From: Dehalococcoidales bacterium
Lineage (GTDB): Bacteria; Chloroflexota; Dehalococcoidia; Dehalococcoidales; RBG-16-60-22
Assembly: GCA_026416775.1 (NCBI GenBank)
Contig: JAOAEN010000004.1
Span: 7,023-16,025, forward strand
Reading direction: 5' to 3'
Length of the DNA stretch: 9,003 nucleotides
Under the pieces are notes generated by a model. It was not told the DNA's origin, did not search any database, and worked only from the letters and a program-made list of their open reading frames with translations. Of the stretch, positions 1 to 7,004 are shown piece after piece. The translations under genes and the position numbers were made by a program. Each line of letters starts with the position of its first letter. Position 1 is the stretch's first letter.

Positions 1-1030
1 TGAGACGGTCGCCCAGATACTGGCTTACCTCGGGGTGCGGGTGCTGCGCGGGGGAAACATGTGGGAGCCGCGCTACGAGATCATCCCCCTTCAGGAACTG
101 GGGCGACCGAGGATTGACGTGGCAATCCACATCTGCGGGTTTTTCCGCGATATGTTCCCAAACATCATCGAGGGTCTGAACAACCTTTTTCAGAGACTCG
201 CCAGCCTTGACGAGCCGGACGAGATGAACCGTTTCAAAGCCAATACAAAGAAGATCTACCGGGTTCTGCGCGAGCGCGGTTACGCCGAGGAGGAAGCTCA
301 GGAGCTTGCCCGCTCCCGGATATTCGGACCGGGAGAAGGCGAATACGGGACAGGGATCACCCAAATTATTGAGACGAAAAACTGGGAGCGTGAGGAGCAG
401 ATCGGCGAGGAGTTCGTGAGGAAGCTGCGCTACATTTACAGCAAGAACTACCGCGGGCGTGATGTCAGCGGACTGTTGGATGATAACCTCAGGAGCGTTG
501 AAATCGTTTCCCAGATACGGAGCAACCCTGAATACGAAATAACCGACCTTGACCATTACTATGAGTTCTTCGGGGGGCTGGCAAAATCGGTGGAGATGGC
601 AAGGGGCAGCAAACCCAGCATGTATATCACCGACACCACGGAAGAATGCATCGTCGCCGAAGGCGTTGACAGGGCAATCGGCCGTGGTATCCGCACGCGT
701 GTCCTCAACCCGAAATGGATCGACAGCATGCTTGAGCACAAGTACCACGGCGTCCAGAAGATCGCCGAACGTTTTGCGAACATCATGGGGCTTGCCGCCA
801 CCACAAACAGCGTAGCCCCGTGGGTCTACGATGAGCTCTTCCGGAAATACGTCGATGATGAGACGATGCGCAGGCGTCTTAAGGAGAACAACCCCCATGC
901 CTACCTGAACATCCTAGAGCAGATGGTGGAGTACCGGCAGCGCGGCTACTGGCAGGCTACTCCAGCACAGATGGAAAAACTCAAAGAGGCAATCCTCGAG
1001 CTTGAAGGTGATATTGAAGGGGATATCTAG
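1..1030 (+). CDS. cobN: CobN-like cobaltochelatase large subunit, C-terminal part (5' end outside window)
   Basis: This is the C-terminal 342 residues of a CobN/BchH-family chelatase subunit, which binds the tetrapyrrole and metal during ATP-dependent insertion. The frame is open from base 2 (the first visible residues read [14 protein letters not shown]) and continues the family pattern, so the GTG at 35 is not the real start. Family hallmarks in order are the ELGRPRIDV segment followed by GFFRDMFP, then [13 protein letters not shown], the [10 protein letters not shown] segment, the [15 protein letters not shown] segment, and a C-terminal helical tail with [23 protein letters not shown]. Full CobN proteins are usually well over 1,000 residues, so most of this gene lies upstream. 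The stop is two bases before the ChlI-like start, which indicates one operon. CobN is normally the cobalt-inserting enzyme of B12 synthesis. CobN-like homologues in anaerobes are not all proven cobaltochelatases, so the metal is inferred. The C-terminus ends in a short repeat, EGDIEGDI. Confidence 0.93.
   Translation, partial: ETVAQILAYLGVRVLRGGNMWEPRYEIIPLQELGRPRIDVAIHICGFFRDMFPNIIEGLNNLFQRLASLDEPDEMNRFKANTKKIYRVLRERGYAEEEAQELARSRIFGPGEGEYGTGITQIIETKNWEREEQIGEEFVRKLRYIYSKNYRGRDVSGLLDDNLRSVEIVSQIRSNPEYEITDLDHYYEFFGGLAKSVEMARGSKPSMYITDTTEECIVAEGVDRAIGRGIRTRVLNPKWIDSMLEHKYHGVQKIAERFANIMGLAATTNSVAPWVYDELFRKYVDDETMRRRLKENNPHAYLNILEQMVEYRQRGYWQATPAQMEKLKEAILELEGDIEGDI
1017..1022 (+). promoter_or_regulatory. 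Probable ribosome binding site for the ChlI-like gene
   Basis: AAGGGG lies 10 bases upstream of the ATG at 1033, inside the last codons of the CobN-like gene. The match to the Shine-Dalgarno consensus is partial and the spacing rather long, so translation may also be coupled to the upstream gene, whose stop codon is only two bases before this start. Confidence 0.4.
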
Positions 1031-1032
1031 CA

Positions 1033-2088
1033 ATGTCGTTATCAGCTTCATCGGGCAGCAACCAGTACATTTACCCGTTTACCGCCATCGTCGGGCAGGA
1101 AATGATGAAAAAAGCCCTCATCCTCAACGTAATCAACCCGATGATCGGTGGGGTGTTGATCAGGGGAGAAAAAGGCACCGCCAAGTCCACGGCAGTGAGG
1201 TCGCTTGCGGAGCTTTTACCGGAAAGGGATTCGGTGGAAGGCTGTGACTTTAACTGCGACCCCGATGACCCTGCCAGGTACTGTGAATACTGCTTGCGGC
1301 TTGCGGCGGAAAAACCGCTTTCAAGAGTGAAAACCAAGGTGCAGGTAATCAACCTGCCTCTCAGTGCCACCGAGGACAGGATTGCCGGCACGCTCGATAT
1401 CGAACATGCCATCAAGAAGGGGGAAAAACGTTTTGAGCCGGGCATCCTCGCCCAGGCAAACCGCAATATCCTCTATGTCGACGAGGTGAACCTCCTCGAC
1501 GACCACCTCGTGGATATCCTGCTCGATGCCGCAGCCATGGGGATAAATGTCGTTGAACGCGAGGGTGTCTCCTTCATGCATCCATCACGTTTCGTACTCG
1601 TCGGCACCATGAACCCCGAAGAGGGAAACTTACGCCCGCAGCTCACCGACAGATTCGGGCTGGTGGTTGATGTGACCGGCGAGGACGATATCCCGAGCCG
1701 GATTGAAATCATCCGCAGGCGGCTTGCTTTTGAAAACGATCCCGAAGCTTTCATTACAGACTTTGCCCAAGCCCAGCAGGAACTGACAGCCAGGATTGAA
1801 CAGGCCAAAGACCTTCTTAAAGAGGTACACTGTGCTGACGATATGCTAAATCTTGCCGCCAGAATAGCAATCCGCCTCGAAGTTGACGGTCACCGGGCGG
1901 ATATCACCATGATCAAGACAGCCATGGCTCATGCCGCGCTTGAAGGACGGCGCGAAGTGACCGAAGATGACCTGATAACAGCGGCGCGGCTCTGCCTCCC
2001 GCACCGCATGCGGCGCCGTCCCTTTGACGAGGGGCTCAACCCGGATGAAATTGAAAAAATCATCCGCGAAGTAATGCAAAAGATATGA
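1033..2088 (+). CDS. chlI: ChlI/BchI-like AAA+ ATPase subunit of a metallochelatase, with Cys4 insert
   Basis: This 351-residue protein is the ATPase motor subunit of a magnesium/cobalt chelatase. It forms AAA+ rings and drives metal insertion by the CobN/H subunit together with the D subunit. Visible motifs are the N-terminal [10 protein letters not shown] segment, Walker [10 protein letters not shown] (45-53, K51), Walker [11 protein letters not shown] (146-155, D150/E151), sensor 1 in GTMNPEEG (N194), the likely arginine finger in LTDRFGL (R207), and the sensor 2 region GHRADI (R288). Its length is that of typical BchI/ChlI (about 340-350). After Walker A there is a four-cysteine insert (C71, C75, C84, C87; CX3C-X8-CX2C) that could bind a metal or Fe-S cluster. 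That insert is absent from the paralogous module in the next gene. The ATG at 1033 is chosen because it follows the upstream stop by two bases and gives the family N-terminus. Its end overlaps the next gene by 4 nt (ATGA), pointing to translational coupling. Confidence 0.95.
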   Translation: MSLSASSGSNQYIYPFTAIVGQEMMKKALILNVINPMIGGVLIRGEKGTAKSTAVRSLAELLPERDSVEGCDFNCDPDDPARYCEYCLRLAAEKPLSRVKTKVQVINLPLSATEDRIAGTLDIEHAIKKGEKRFEPGILAQANRNILYVDEVNLLDDHLVDILLDAAAMGINVVEREGVSFMHPSRFVLVGTMNPEEGNLRPQLTDRFGLVVDVTGEDDIPSRIEIIRRRLAFENDPEAFITDFAQAQQELTARIEQAKDLLKEVHCADDMLNLAARIAIRLEVDGHRADITMIKTAMAHAALEGRREVTEDDLITAARLCLPHRMRRRPFDEGLNPDEIEKIIREVMQKI

Positions 2089-3974
2089 ATGACCATGTTT
2101 TCCCTTTTACCGCCATCGTTGGGCAGGAACGGGTCAAGACCGCCCTGATATTGAGTGTGATCAACCCGCGGGTTGGCGGGGTTCTCATCAGCGGGGGAAA
2201 TGGTACGGCAAAGTCAACCCTCGTTCGGGGGCTTGCCGATATCGTTGACGATATGAAAATTGTCAACCTGCCTCTGAACATCACTGAGGACAGGCTCGTC
2301 GGCGGGCTGGACTTTGAAGGGACAATAAACCACGGGCGGAAATGCCACGAGCCGGGGCTTCTACAAAGAGCGCACGGTAATATCCTCTATATTGATGAGG
2401 TCAACCTTTTGAACCCACATATCGCAGACCTAGTACTGGATGTAGCAGCTTCCGGCATCAACATCGTTGAACGCGAAGGCGTGACCCTCTGCCACCGATC
2501 GCGCTTCATCCTGATTGCCACCATGAATCCAGAGGAGGGGCACCTGCGTCCCCAGCTTCTTGACCGGTTCGGGCTTTCCGTCACGGCTTACCCCGAAGCC
2601 GAAGAAGCAAAGCGCGCAGAAATAATCCGCCGCAGGCTCGAATTTGAGCGCGACCCAGTTGCATTCAGGCAGAAATGGCTCAAGGAAAGCAGATCAACCG
2701 CACAAAAGATACTCCGTGCCAGAGAAACCCTGCGTGAGGTCAACACCAGCGGCGAGATACTGGCACTTGCGGCAGCAACGGCGCGCGGTGCCAGATGTGC
2801 CGGCCATCGCGCCGAGATAACCATTATTGAGACAGCAAAGGCGCTTGCTGCCTTTAAGGGAAGGGGCGAAGTTACCACGGAAGAGATCGAGGAGGCAGCC
2901 GGATATGTCCTGCCCCACCGCGCCCGGGAACCGCTTTCCGGCCGTAGAAAGCAGGAGGTGGAAAACGGAAGTGATGGTCCCCCTGAAAACGCCCGAGAAG
3001 GTAACGTTGTTCACCTAGGTTATCAGGATAACCTCCCGCAAAAAGAACCAGAGCAGGACATCCCTCCCTTCTTCCCGGCCGGGACACAGCACGGTAAAGC
3101 CGGTCAGGAGAAGGTTGAAGCACCGGCGCTGGGGCTTAGCCTGCGCATTGAAGGCGGATATCCGCGAAAGGCCCGTCGGTTCACCAGTTCCGGCAGACAG
3201 GAGAAGAGCCGAGCGAATGTGCCCCAGGGAAGATACGTCAGCTTCAGGATCCCGCGAGGAAAGGTGAACGACCTCGCTCTTGATGCCACCCTTCGGGCGG
3301 CAGCCCTATTCCAGAAAATGCGCCGGCGAACCGACGGATTGACCATCGTTATTGAACCGCAGGATATCCGCGAGAAGGTCAGGGAACAGCATACCAGCAC
3401 CTTCGTGCTCTTCGTGGTGGATGCCAGCGGTTCAATGGGGGCAAGACGGAGGATGGGAGCAGTGAAAGGTACCGTTATTTCCATGCTTCGCGACATGTAC
3501 CTCAGGCGTAACCAGGTCGGGGTTATTGCATTCCGCCGGGATAGCGCAATCAAGCTTCTTGAGGCAACCAGAAGCGTGGAGCTCGCCGAAAGGTGTCTGA
3601 AGGATCTGCCCACCGGTGGAAGAACCCCCCTTGCCGCCGGGCTCCGCATGGCATACGTTGAAATGAAACTCGCCAGGACGAGAGACCCTGACATCCTGCC
3701 CTATCTGGTGCTGGTTTCCGATGGCAGAGCTAACGTTCCCCTGTTCAGCCGGGATAGTCTGGCTGACGCTCTGGAAATTGCCTCACGGATCAGGGCTGAA
3801 GGCATCAGGAGCTTGGTCCTTGATACCGAGGAGGGAGCTGTCCGCCTCGGAATTGCCAAAACGATTGCGGAGGTGTTGGATGCCAGGTACGTGAGACTTG
3901 ATGAGATAAGCCCCCGGAAGGTCCTTGTCAATGTTGAATCCCTGATGACATCAACAAAACAGTCTCGAAAATAG
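2085..3974 (+). CDS. chlD: ChlD/BchD-like chelatase subunit: AAA+ module, linker and VWA domain
   Basis: This 629-residue protein matches chelatase subunit D, which pairs with the I-subunit ring and links it to the H/CobN subunit. Residues 5-280 form an AAA+ module closely similar to the preceding ChlI-like protein but without its Cys insert. They contain Walker [10 protein letters not shown] (37-45, K43), Walker [11 protein letters not shown] (100-109, D104/E105), sensor 1 ATMNPEEG (N148) and LLDRFGL (R161). Residues about 281-385 are a polar, charged, low-complexity linker. From about 386 the conserved segment [20 protein letters not shown] leads into a von Willebrand A domain (about 438-625). 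It has a complete MIDAS: DASGS (446-450), the threonine in GGRT (T514) and VSDG (D546). The ATPase motifs look intact, whereas several D subunits have degenerate ones. The ATG overlaps the previous stop (ATGA) and no strong Shine-Dalgarno is visible, so translation is probably coupled. CobT is the equivalent in other cobaltochelatases, but this protein has the ChlD architecture. Confidence 0.94.
   Translation: MNDHVFPFTAIVGQERVKTALILSVINPRVGGVLISGGNGTAKSTLVRGLADIVDDMKIVNLPLNITEDRLVGGLDFEGTINHGRKCHEPGLLQRAHGNILYIDEVNLLNPHIADLVLDVAASGINIVEREGVTLCHRSRFILIATMNPEEGHLRPQLLDRFGLSVTAYPEAEEAKRAEIIRRRLEFERDPVAFRQKWLKESRSTAQKILRARETLREVNTSGEILALAAATARGARCAGHRAEITIIETAKALAAFKGRGEVTTEEIEEAAGYVLPHRAREPLSGRRKQEVENGSDGPPENAREGNVVHLGYQDNLPQKEPEQDIPPFFPAGTQHGKAGQEKVEAPALGLSLRIEGGYPRKARRFTSSGRQEKSRANVPQGRYVSFRIPRGKVNDLALDATLRAAALFQKMRRRTDGLTIVIEPQDIREKVREQHTSTFVLFVVDASGSMGARRRMGAVKGTVISMLRDMYLRRNQVGVIAFRRDSAIKLLEATRSVELAERCLKDLPTGGRTPLAAGLRMAYVEMKLARTRDPDILPYLVLVSDGRANVPLFSRDSLADALEIASRIRAEGIRSLVLDTEEGAVRLGIAKTIAEVLDARYVRLDEISPRKVLVNVESLMTSTKQSRK
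3017..3034 (+). repeat. Perfect 8-bp inverted repeat inside the ChlD linker coding region
   Basis: The sequence reads AGGTTATC, AG, GATAACCT: two perfect 8-base arms with a 2-base spacer. It sits in the part of the ChlD-like gene that encodes the poorly conserved linker (around residue 311). It could be a DNA palindrome for a dimeric regulator. As RNA it can only fold with a larger loop, so fewer pairs would form. It may equally be chance in a weakly constrained region. Confidence 0.4.
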
Positions 3975-3978
3975 GAGG
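3973..3978 (+). promoter_or_regulatory. Strong ribosome binding site for the lipoprotein gene
   Basis: A consensus AGGAGG overlaps the last two bases of the ChlD-like stop codon (TAG, 3972-3974) and ends 5 bases before the ATG at 3984. It fixes the start of the lipoprotein gene and shows that the two genes are packed as one transcription unit. Confidence 0.85.
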
Positions 3979-3983
3979 AAAGC

Positions 3984-4490
3984 ATGAAAAAGGTCATTTT
4001 TGTTGCTGCGGCCATAATGCTCGGTATCATCATCCTCGGGGGATGTTCCGCCGACTCCTTGGTCAAGGCCGGCTTCAAGAAAGCTTCCGACGGCAGCTAT
4101 ACCTATCTCGATACAAAAACCAGCCCCCTGCCGGAAGGCGGACTGAAGATTGCCCTAGTCCCCGGGACTGAAGGTTATGTCAAGTTTATCGTCACCGATG
4201 CCGAGGGCAAAGAGACCGCCGATTACTACAAGTTCACCCCGGCACGCAGCGAGGTCCTCCGCTACCACTACGTTTCAGCAATGGGCACCGCTTTTAACTA
4301 CTATTTTGACTATGCCGCCATGCAACTGCTGAAGGTTACCGACGCCAGCAACAAAGATGTAACGGATTCTCTGAAGCGCATGGGGCGCTGGGATGCCGCC
4401 GCATCCGAGACCGGAGAACACGTGCGGAAGCTGGTCGATTACTTCAGGTCCAGATTCGGCATGGAGATCAATGAAGCGGTCAGGAGGTAG
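3984..4490 (+). CDS. Predicted lipoprotein of unknown function, last gene of the chelatase operon
   Basis: This 168-residue protein begins with a classic lipoprotein signal: MKK, a hydrophobic core (residues 4-18), then a lipobox LGGC with the lipidated cysteine at C21. The mature part would be about 148 residues anchored to a membrane on the outer face of the cytoplasmic membrane. If the cell has an outer membrane, the serine after the cysteine fits outer-membrane sorting. The mature part is a mix of beta-rich segments (GGLKIALVPGTEGYVKFIV), an aromatic stretch (LRYHYVSAMGTAFNYYFDYA) and a helical, charged C-terminus. I recognise no domain, and there is no obvious histidine- or cysteine-rich metal site. 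The gene follows the ChlD-like stop by 9 bases with a consensus Shine-Dalgarno, so co-expression with the chelatase is likely. A role in tetrapyrrole or metal handling is only inferred from position. Confidence 0.85.
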   Translation: MKKVIFVAAAIMLGIIILGGCSADSLVKAGFKKASDGSYTYLDTKTSPLPEGGLKIALVPGTEGYVKFIVTDAEGKETADYYKFTPARSEVLRYHYVSAMGTAFNYYFDYAAMQLLKVTDASNKDVTDSLKRMGRWDAAASETGEHVRKLVDYFRSRFGMEINEAVRR

Positions 4491-4515
4491 ACCGAGCGCG
4501 AAGAACTAGCAAACC

Positions 4516-4529
4516 GCCGCTCAGGCGGC
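4516..4529. terminator. Short GC-only hairpin downstream of the lipoprotein gene
   Basis: GCCGC-TCAG-GCGGC forms a 5-bp, all-GC stem with a 4-base loop, starting 26 bases after the lipoprotein stop. There is no U-tract on the + transcript (ATCTTATG follows), so intrinsic termination would be weak if it happens. Its position is the main support for a terminator role. Confidence 0.35.
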
Positions 4530-4534
4530 ATCTT

Positions 4535-4577
4535 ATGCCAACAGTGGGCGCTAACGATGCCCGCCCATTACTGGCAT
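4535..4577. repeat. Imperfect 16-bp inverted repeat, possible bidirectional terminator
   Basis: ATGCCA (4535-4540) pairs with TGGCAT (4572-4577), and TGGGCG (4545-4550) pairs with CGCCCA (4562-4567). The four bases between these blocks on each side give two mismatches, one A-U and one G-U pair, so the whole stem is about 16 bp around an 11-base loop. No T-run follows on either strand. It could stop or stabilise transcripts arriving from both sides. Confidence 0.45.
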
Positions 4578-4626
4578 ACGACAACCATTCCACACCATGA
4601 CCCTTGCCCGGGGTTTCCGTTTTACG

Positions 4627-4680
4627 AGACCGTTATACCGCATTAAAGCCACATCCACCATTGCCACGGTATAGCGGTCT
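4627..4680. repeat. 14-bp inverted repeat next to the sulfatase stop
   Basis: AGACCGTTATACCG (4627-4640) and CGGTATAGCGGTCT (4667-4680) are reverse complements except at one position, and 26 bases lie between them. As + strand RNA the odd position is a G-U pair; as - strand RNA it is a C-A mismatch. The repeat begins 7 bases beyond the sulfatase stop codon on the - strand. There is no T-tract after it, so it is not a textbook terminator. It could be a transcript-end structure or a member of a dispersed palindromic repeat family. Confidence 0.5.
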
Positions 4681-4687
4681 TCCGCAT

Positions 4688-6961
4688 CTATTCGTTCTTC
4701 AGCGCCTGCTCCAGCTCAAGTATGTCTGCCAGGTCATTCAGCGGGCGCTCCAGGTTGAATTCAACCCTGTCGATCCTGTTGGTGTACGGGAAGCCCTGCC
4801 TTTCCTTCATATCGCCGGTAACGGAAACGAAGGGGAACCTGCCAATGCTGAACGGCGAACCGAGAAACAGGGATTCCGACTCGATGTACAGGCTTCCGCT
4901 TGCCCTGCCGTTGATGAGGAGCCTCCCGACACCGGCACCCGGACGGGTAAGGACAAAATCAAAACCGAGCTCCAGCTCACCTTCCGGCAGCTCGATATCG
5001 GATTCAACGTGAAAGTGCCTGTACGACAGCCAGTTGTAGTGGAACTTCAGCCTCCTATCATGCACGTAGAGAGCGTAACCGCCGGTGGTTTCCCCTGCTG
5101 CATACAACACTCCCTCGTCTCCCGACCTGTAGGCAACGTAGGCTTTGGCAGTGTATGAAGTCTGCGCGAGTCTGGGCCCGGGCCCGGGGATAAATTCGGG
5201 GCGATAGACGTAGCGGGTTCTCGGCTTCACGGGGCGGTAGCGGTACATTTTTTTGGAGTTAAAGCCCTCCATCCTCTTCAGGTGGCTCTCCGCCAGCGGC
5301 AGGACGTTGTATTTACCCGCCTCGTGCCACCACAGGTCAACAAGCTCGCGCAGTTTGTCCGGATACTGAGACGCAAGATCGCGGGACTCGCTGAAATCAG
5401 CATCCGTGTTGTAGAGCTCCCACCTGTCTTTCGAGAAATCAAGAGTGGGGTTGGCCGCATGATCGGCAACAGCCTTCCAGCCGTCAGCCCAGATGGCCCG
5501 GTTGCCCACCATTTCGTAGTACTGAACACGTCTGCGGCGGGGTGCTCCGGGACTATCAAAGGTGTACACCATACTTATGCCATGCTTCGGCTTCTGGGGG
5601 ATACCGTTGATTTCGCCGGGCGGTTCAATGCCGCAGAGCTCCATAACCGTCGGGTAAATATCGATCACATGATGGTATTGCGTCCTGATGCCACCTTTGT
5701 CTTTGATCCGCTTCGGGTAGGTGATAATCAAGGGGACCTTAACCCCCCCGCAGTGGTTCCAGGACTTATACATGCGCAACGGCGTGTTCGAGGCACGTGC
5801 CCAGCCCGATGGGTAGTGGGCCCTGACATCTGCCGAACCGAGAAGCCCCATTTCTTCCTCGTTAATCAGAGGCGGGTCCTTCTCGGTGACGTAATGGTAA
5901 GCGTGGTTCTTTGCACCCCACCGCCCACCTTCCGCCGAAGCCCCGTTATCTGAGAGGAACACTATGATTGTGTTATCGTACTGCCCGATCTTCTTTAGAT
6001 AGTCCACCAGCCTCCCGATCTGGGTATCGGTGTGAGTCAGAAAGCCAGCATACACCTCCATGTACCTTGCGAAAACGCGTTTTTCCTCCTCGGTCAGCTC
6101 ATCCCAGCGGGGAGCAATGTAGTCGTTTTCCGGAAGCACGCAATCCGCCGGGATGATACCGAGCGCCTTCTGCCTCCCGAACACCATCCGCCGGTAAACG
6201 TCCCAGCCCTCGTTGAACCTGCCCCTGTAACGCTCAATATACTCCTTCGGTGCCTGAAGCGGCGAGTGGAGTGCCCCGAAAGCCAGATAGCAGAAGAAGG
6301 GCTTCCCCGGGTTGTTGGACTTAAGGTCACCGATGTAAGAAATAGCCCGGTTCACCAGGTCTTCACTCAGATGGTAGCCATCCTCGGGGCGCTTCGGGGG
6401 GCTTACAAACTCATTACCGCAGACAAGCTCCGGATAGAACTGCCCGGTCGCCGCCCCAAGAAAGCCGTAGAACTTCTCAAAGCCGCGCCCGAGGGGCCAC
6501 TGGTCAAATGGGCCTGCGGAGGTGCGGGCATCCGGCGGTACGAGGTGCCATTTCCCGAGAGCATACGTGGCGTAGTCCTTCCTCACGAGGGCCTCGCTGA
6601 GAAAACCGTACTCGCGACCGACCGCCCCCCGATAGCCCGGAAATCCCATGTCGATCTCGGCAATAAACCCCATCCCCGCCGCATGGCAATTGCAGCCGGA
6701 GAGAAGGCTTGCCCGCGTGGGCGAGCACATCGCATTCACATGAAAATCGCGGTAGCGGAGCCCGTCCGCCGCAAGCGCATCGATGCTGGGCGTTTCGATG
6801 AACGACCCATAACATCCGACGTCTGCATAGCCCATATCGTCCAGCACGATAAAGAGAATATTGGGCAAGCCATCCGCGGTTTCTTCCTCCGGCCACCACG
6901 GTGTGGAATCAATATAGCGCGTCCTGATAATACCTCTGTAGTCGCGACTGCTTCCGGCCAT
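4688..6961 (-). CDS. Cys-type sulfatase (arylsulfatase family) with C-terminal beta-sandwich-like domain
   Basis: This 757-residue protein is a sulfatase of the alkaline phosphatase superfamily, hydrolysing sulfate esters with a formylglycine and a divalent cation. Visible features are metal-binding Asp 41-42 (VLDDMGY), the maturation signature CSPTR with C79 as the formylglycine precursor, GKWH (K137, H139), H232 in ALHSP, the DNGASAEGG metal site (D338, N339), and NTPLRMYKSW (K399). Residues about 34-550 are the catalytic domain. A PGPGP linker (592-596) precedes a C-terminal region (about 600-757) with alternating beta-type segments, likely jelly-roll or LamG-like. The start at 6961 is fixed by AGGAGG 7 bases upstream; longer readings would overlap the preceding gene. 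The N-terminus has no signal peptide or membrane segment, so the enzyme looks cytoplasmic unless exported another way. The substrate cannot be told from sequence. Related enzymes include aryl and alkyl sulfatases, and phosphonate monoester hydrolases share the fold. No maturation enzyme gene is in the window. Confidence 0.93.
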   Translation of the reverse strand: MAGSSRDYRGIIRTRYIDSTPWWPEEETADGLPNILFIVLDDMGYADVGCYGSFIETPSIDALAADGLRYRDFHVNAMCSPTRASLLSGCNCHAAGMGFIAEIDMGFPGYRGAVGREYGFLSEALVRKDYATYALGKWHLVPPDARTSAGPFDQWPLGRGFEKFYGFLGAATGQFYPELVCGNEFVSPPKRPEDGYHLSEDLVNRAISYIGDLKSNNPGKPFFCYLAFGALHSPLQAPKEYIERYRGRFNEGWDVYRRMVFGRQKALGIIPADCVLPENDYIAPRWDELTEEEKRVFARYMEVYAGFLTHTDTQIGRLVDYLKKIGQYDNTIIVFLSDNGASAEGGRWGAKNHAYHYVTEKDPPLINEEEMGLLGSADVRAHYPSGWARASNTPLRMYKSWNHCGGVKVPLIITYPKRIKDKGGIRTQYHHVIDIYPTVMELCGIEPPGEINGIPQKPKHGISMVYTFDSPGAPRRRRVQYYEMVGNRAIWADGWKAVADHAANPTLDFSKDRWELYNTDADFSESRDLASQYPDKLRELVDLWWHEAGKYNVLPLAESHLKRMEGFNSKKMYRYRPVKPRTRYVYRPEFIPGPGPRLAQTSYTAKAYVAYRSGDEGVLYAAGETTGGYALYVHDRRLKFHYNWLSYRHFHVESDIELPEGELELGFDFVLTRPGAGVGRLLINGRASGSLYIESESLFLGSPFSIGRFPFVSVTGDMKERQGFPYTNRIDRVEFNLERPLNDLADILELEQALKNE
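5174..5189 (-). repeat. GC-only tandem stretch coding for the sulfatase domain linker
   Basis: The + strand reads GGGCCCGGGCCCGGGG, a 6-base unit repeated nearly three times. On the - strand it encodes most of the PGPGP segment at residues 592-596, between the catalytic and C-terminal domains. The neighbouring sulfatase has a different sequence (SPNSMSP) at the same place, so the repeat is a local feature of this gene. Confidence 0.5.
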
Positions 6962-6968
6962 TTTTCTC

Positions 6969-6974
6969 CCTCCT
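6969..6974 (-). promoter_or_regulatory. Strong ribosome binding site that sets the sulfatase start
   Basis: The - strand reads AGGAGG followed by 7 bases (GAGAAAA) and the ATG at 6961. It lies in the 43-base gap between the two sulfatase genes. This rules in the MAGSS start and rules out the longer open frame that runs back into the upstream gene. Confidence 0.85.
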
Positions 6975-7004
6975 CGGTCAGTGCTGCACAGCCAACCGGT
7001 CTCC

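Larger units (their letters stand above)
4491..4687. other. Intergenic region between the two convergent operons
   Basis: These 197 bases separate the stop of the lipoprotein gene (+) from the stop of the sulfatase gene (-). I see no gene here. The region contains three inverted repeats (listed separately), none followed by a clear T-tract on either strand. It is the natural place for transcription of both operons to end, so the hairpins may act as terminators or mRNA 3'-end stabilisers. Confidence 0.7.

Noticed and set aside
35..37. GTG at 35 as the start of a 331-residue protein
   Set aside because: The frame is open upstream and the residues before it ([11 protein letters not shown]) already match the CobN family, so the gene begins outside the window.
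3104..3694. 196-residue open frame on the - strand within the ChlD-like gene
   Set aside because: It is serine- and arginine-rich antisense noise opposite a well-supported linker and VWA coding region.
4491..4687. A small gene or regulatory RNA in the convergent gap
   Set aside because: No frame there has a credible ribosome site or protein-like content, and no promoter-like pair of boxes was found; only inverted repeats are supported.
5282..5953. 223-residue open frame on the + strand
   Set aside because: Antisense shadow of the complete sulfatase; it resembles the shadow of the paralogous gene (shared QDVVF/KDAVF and PPQVNKL/PPEVNKL runs) only because the sense genes are similar.
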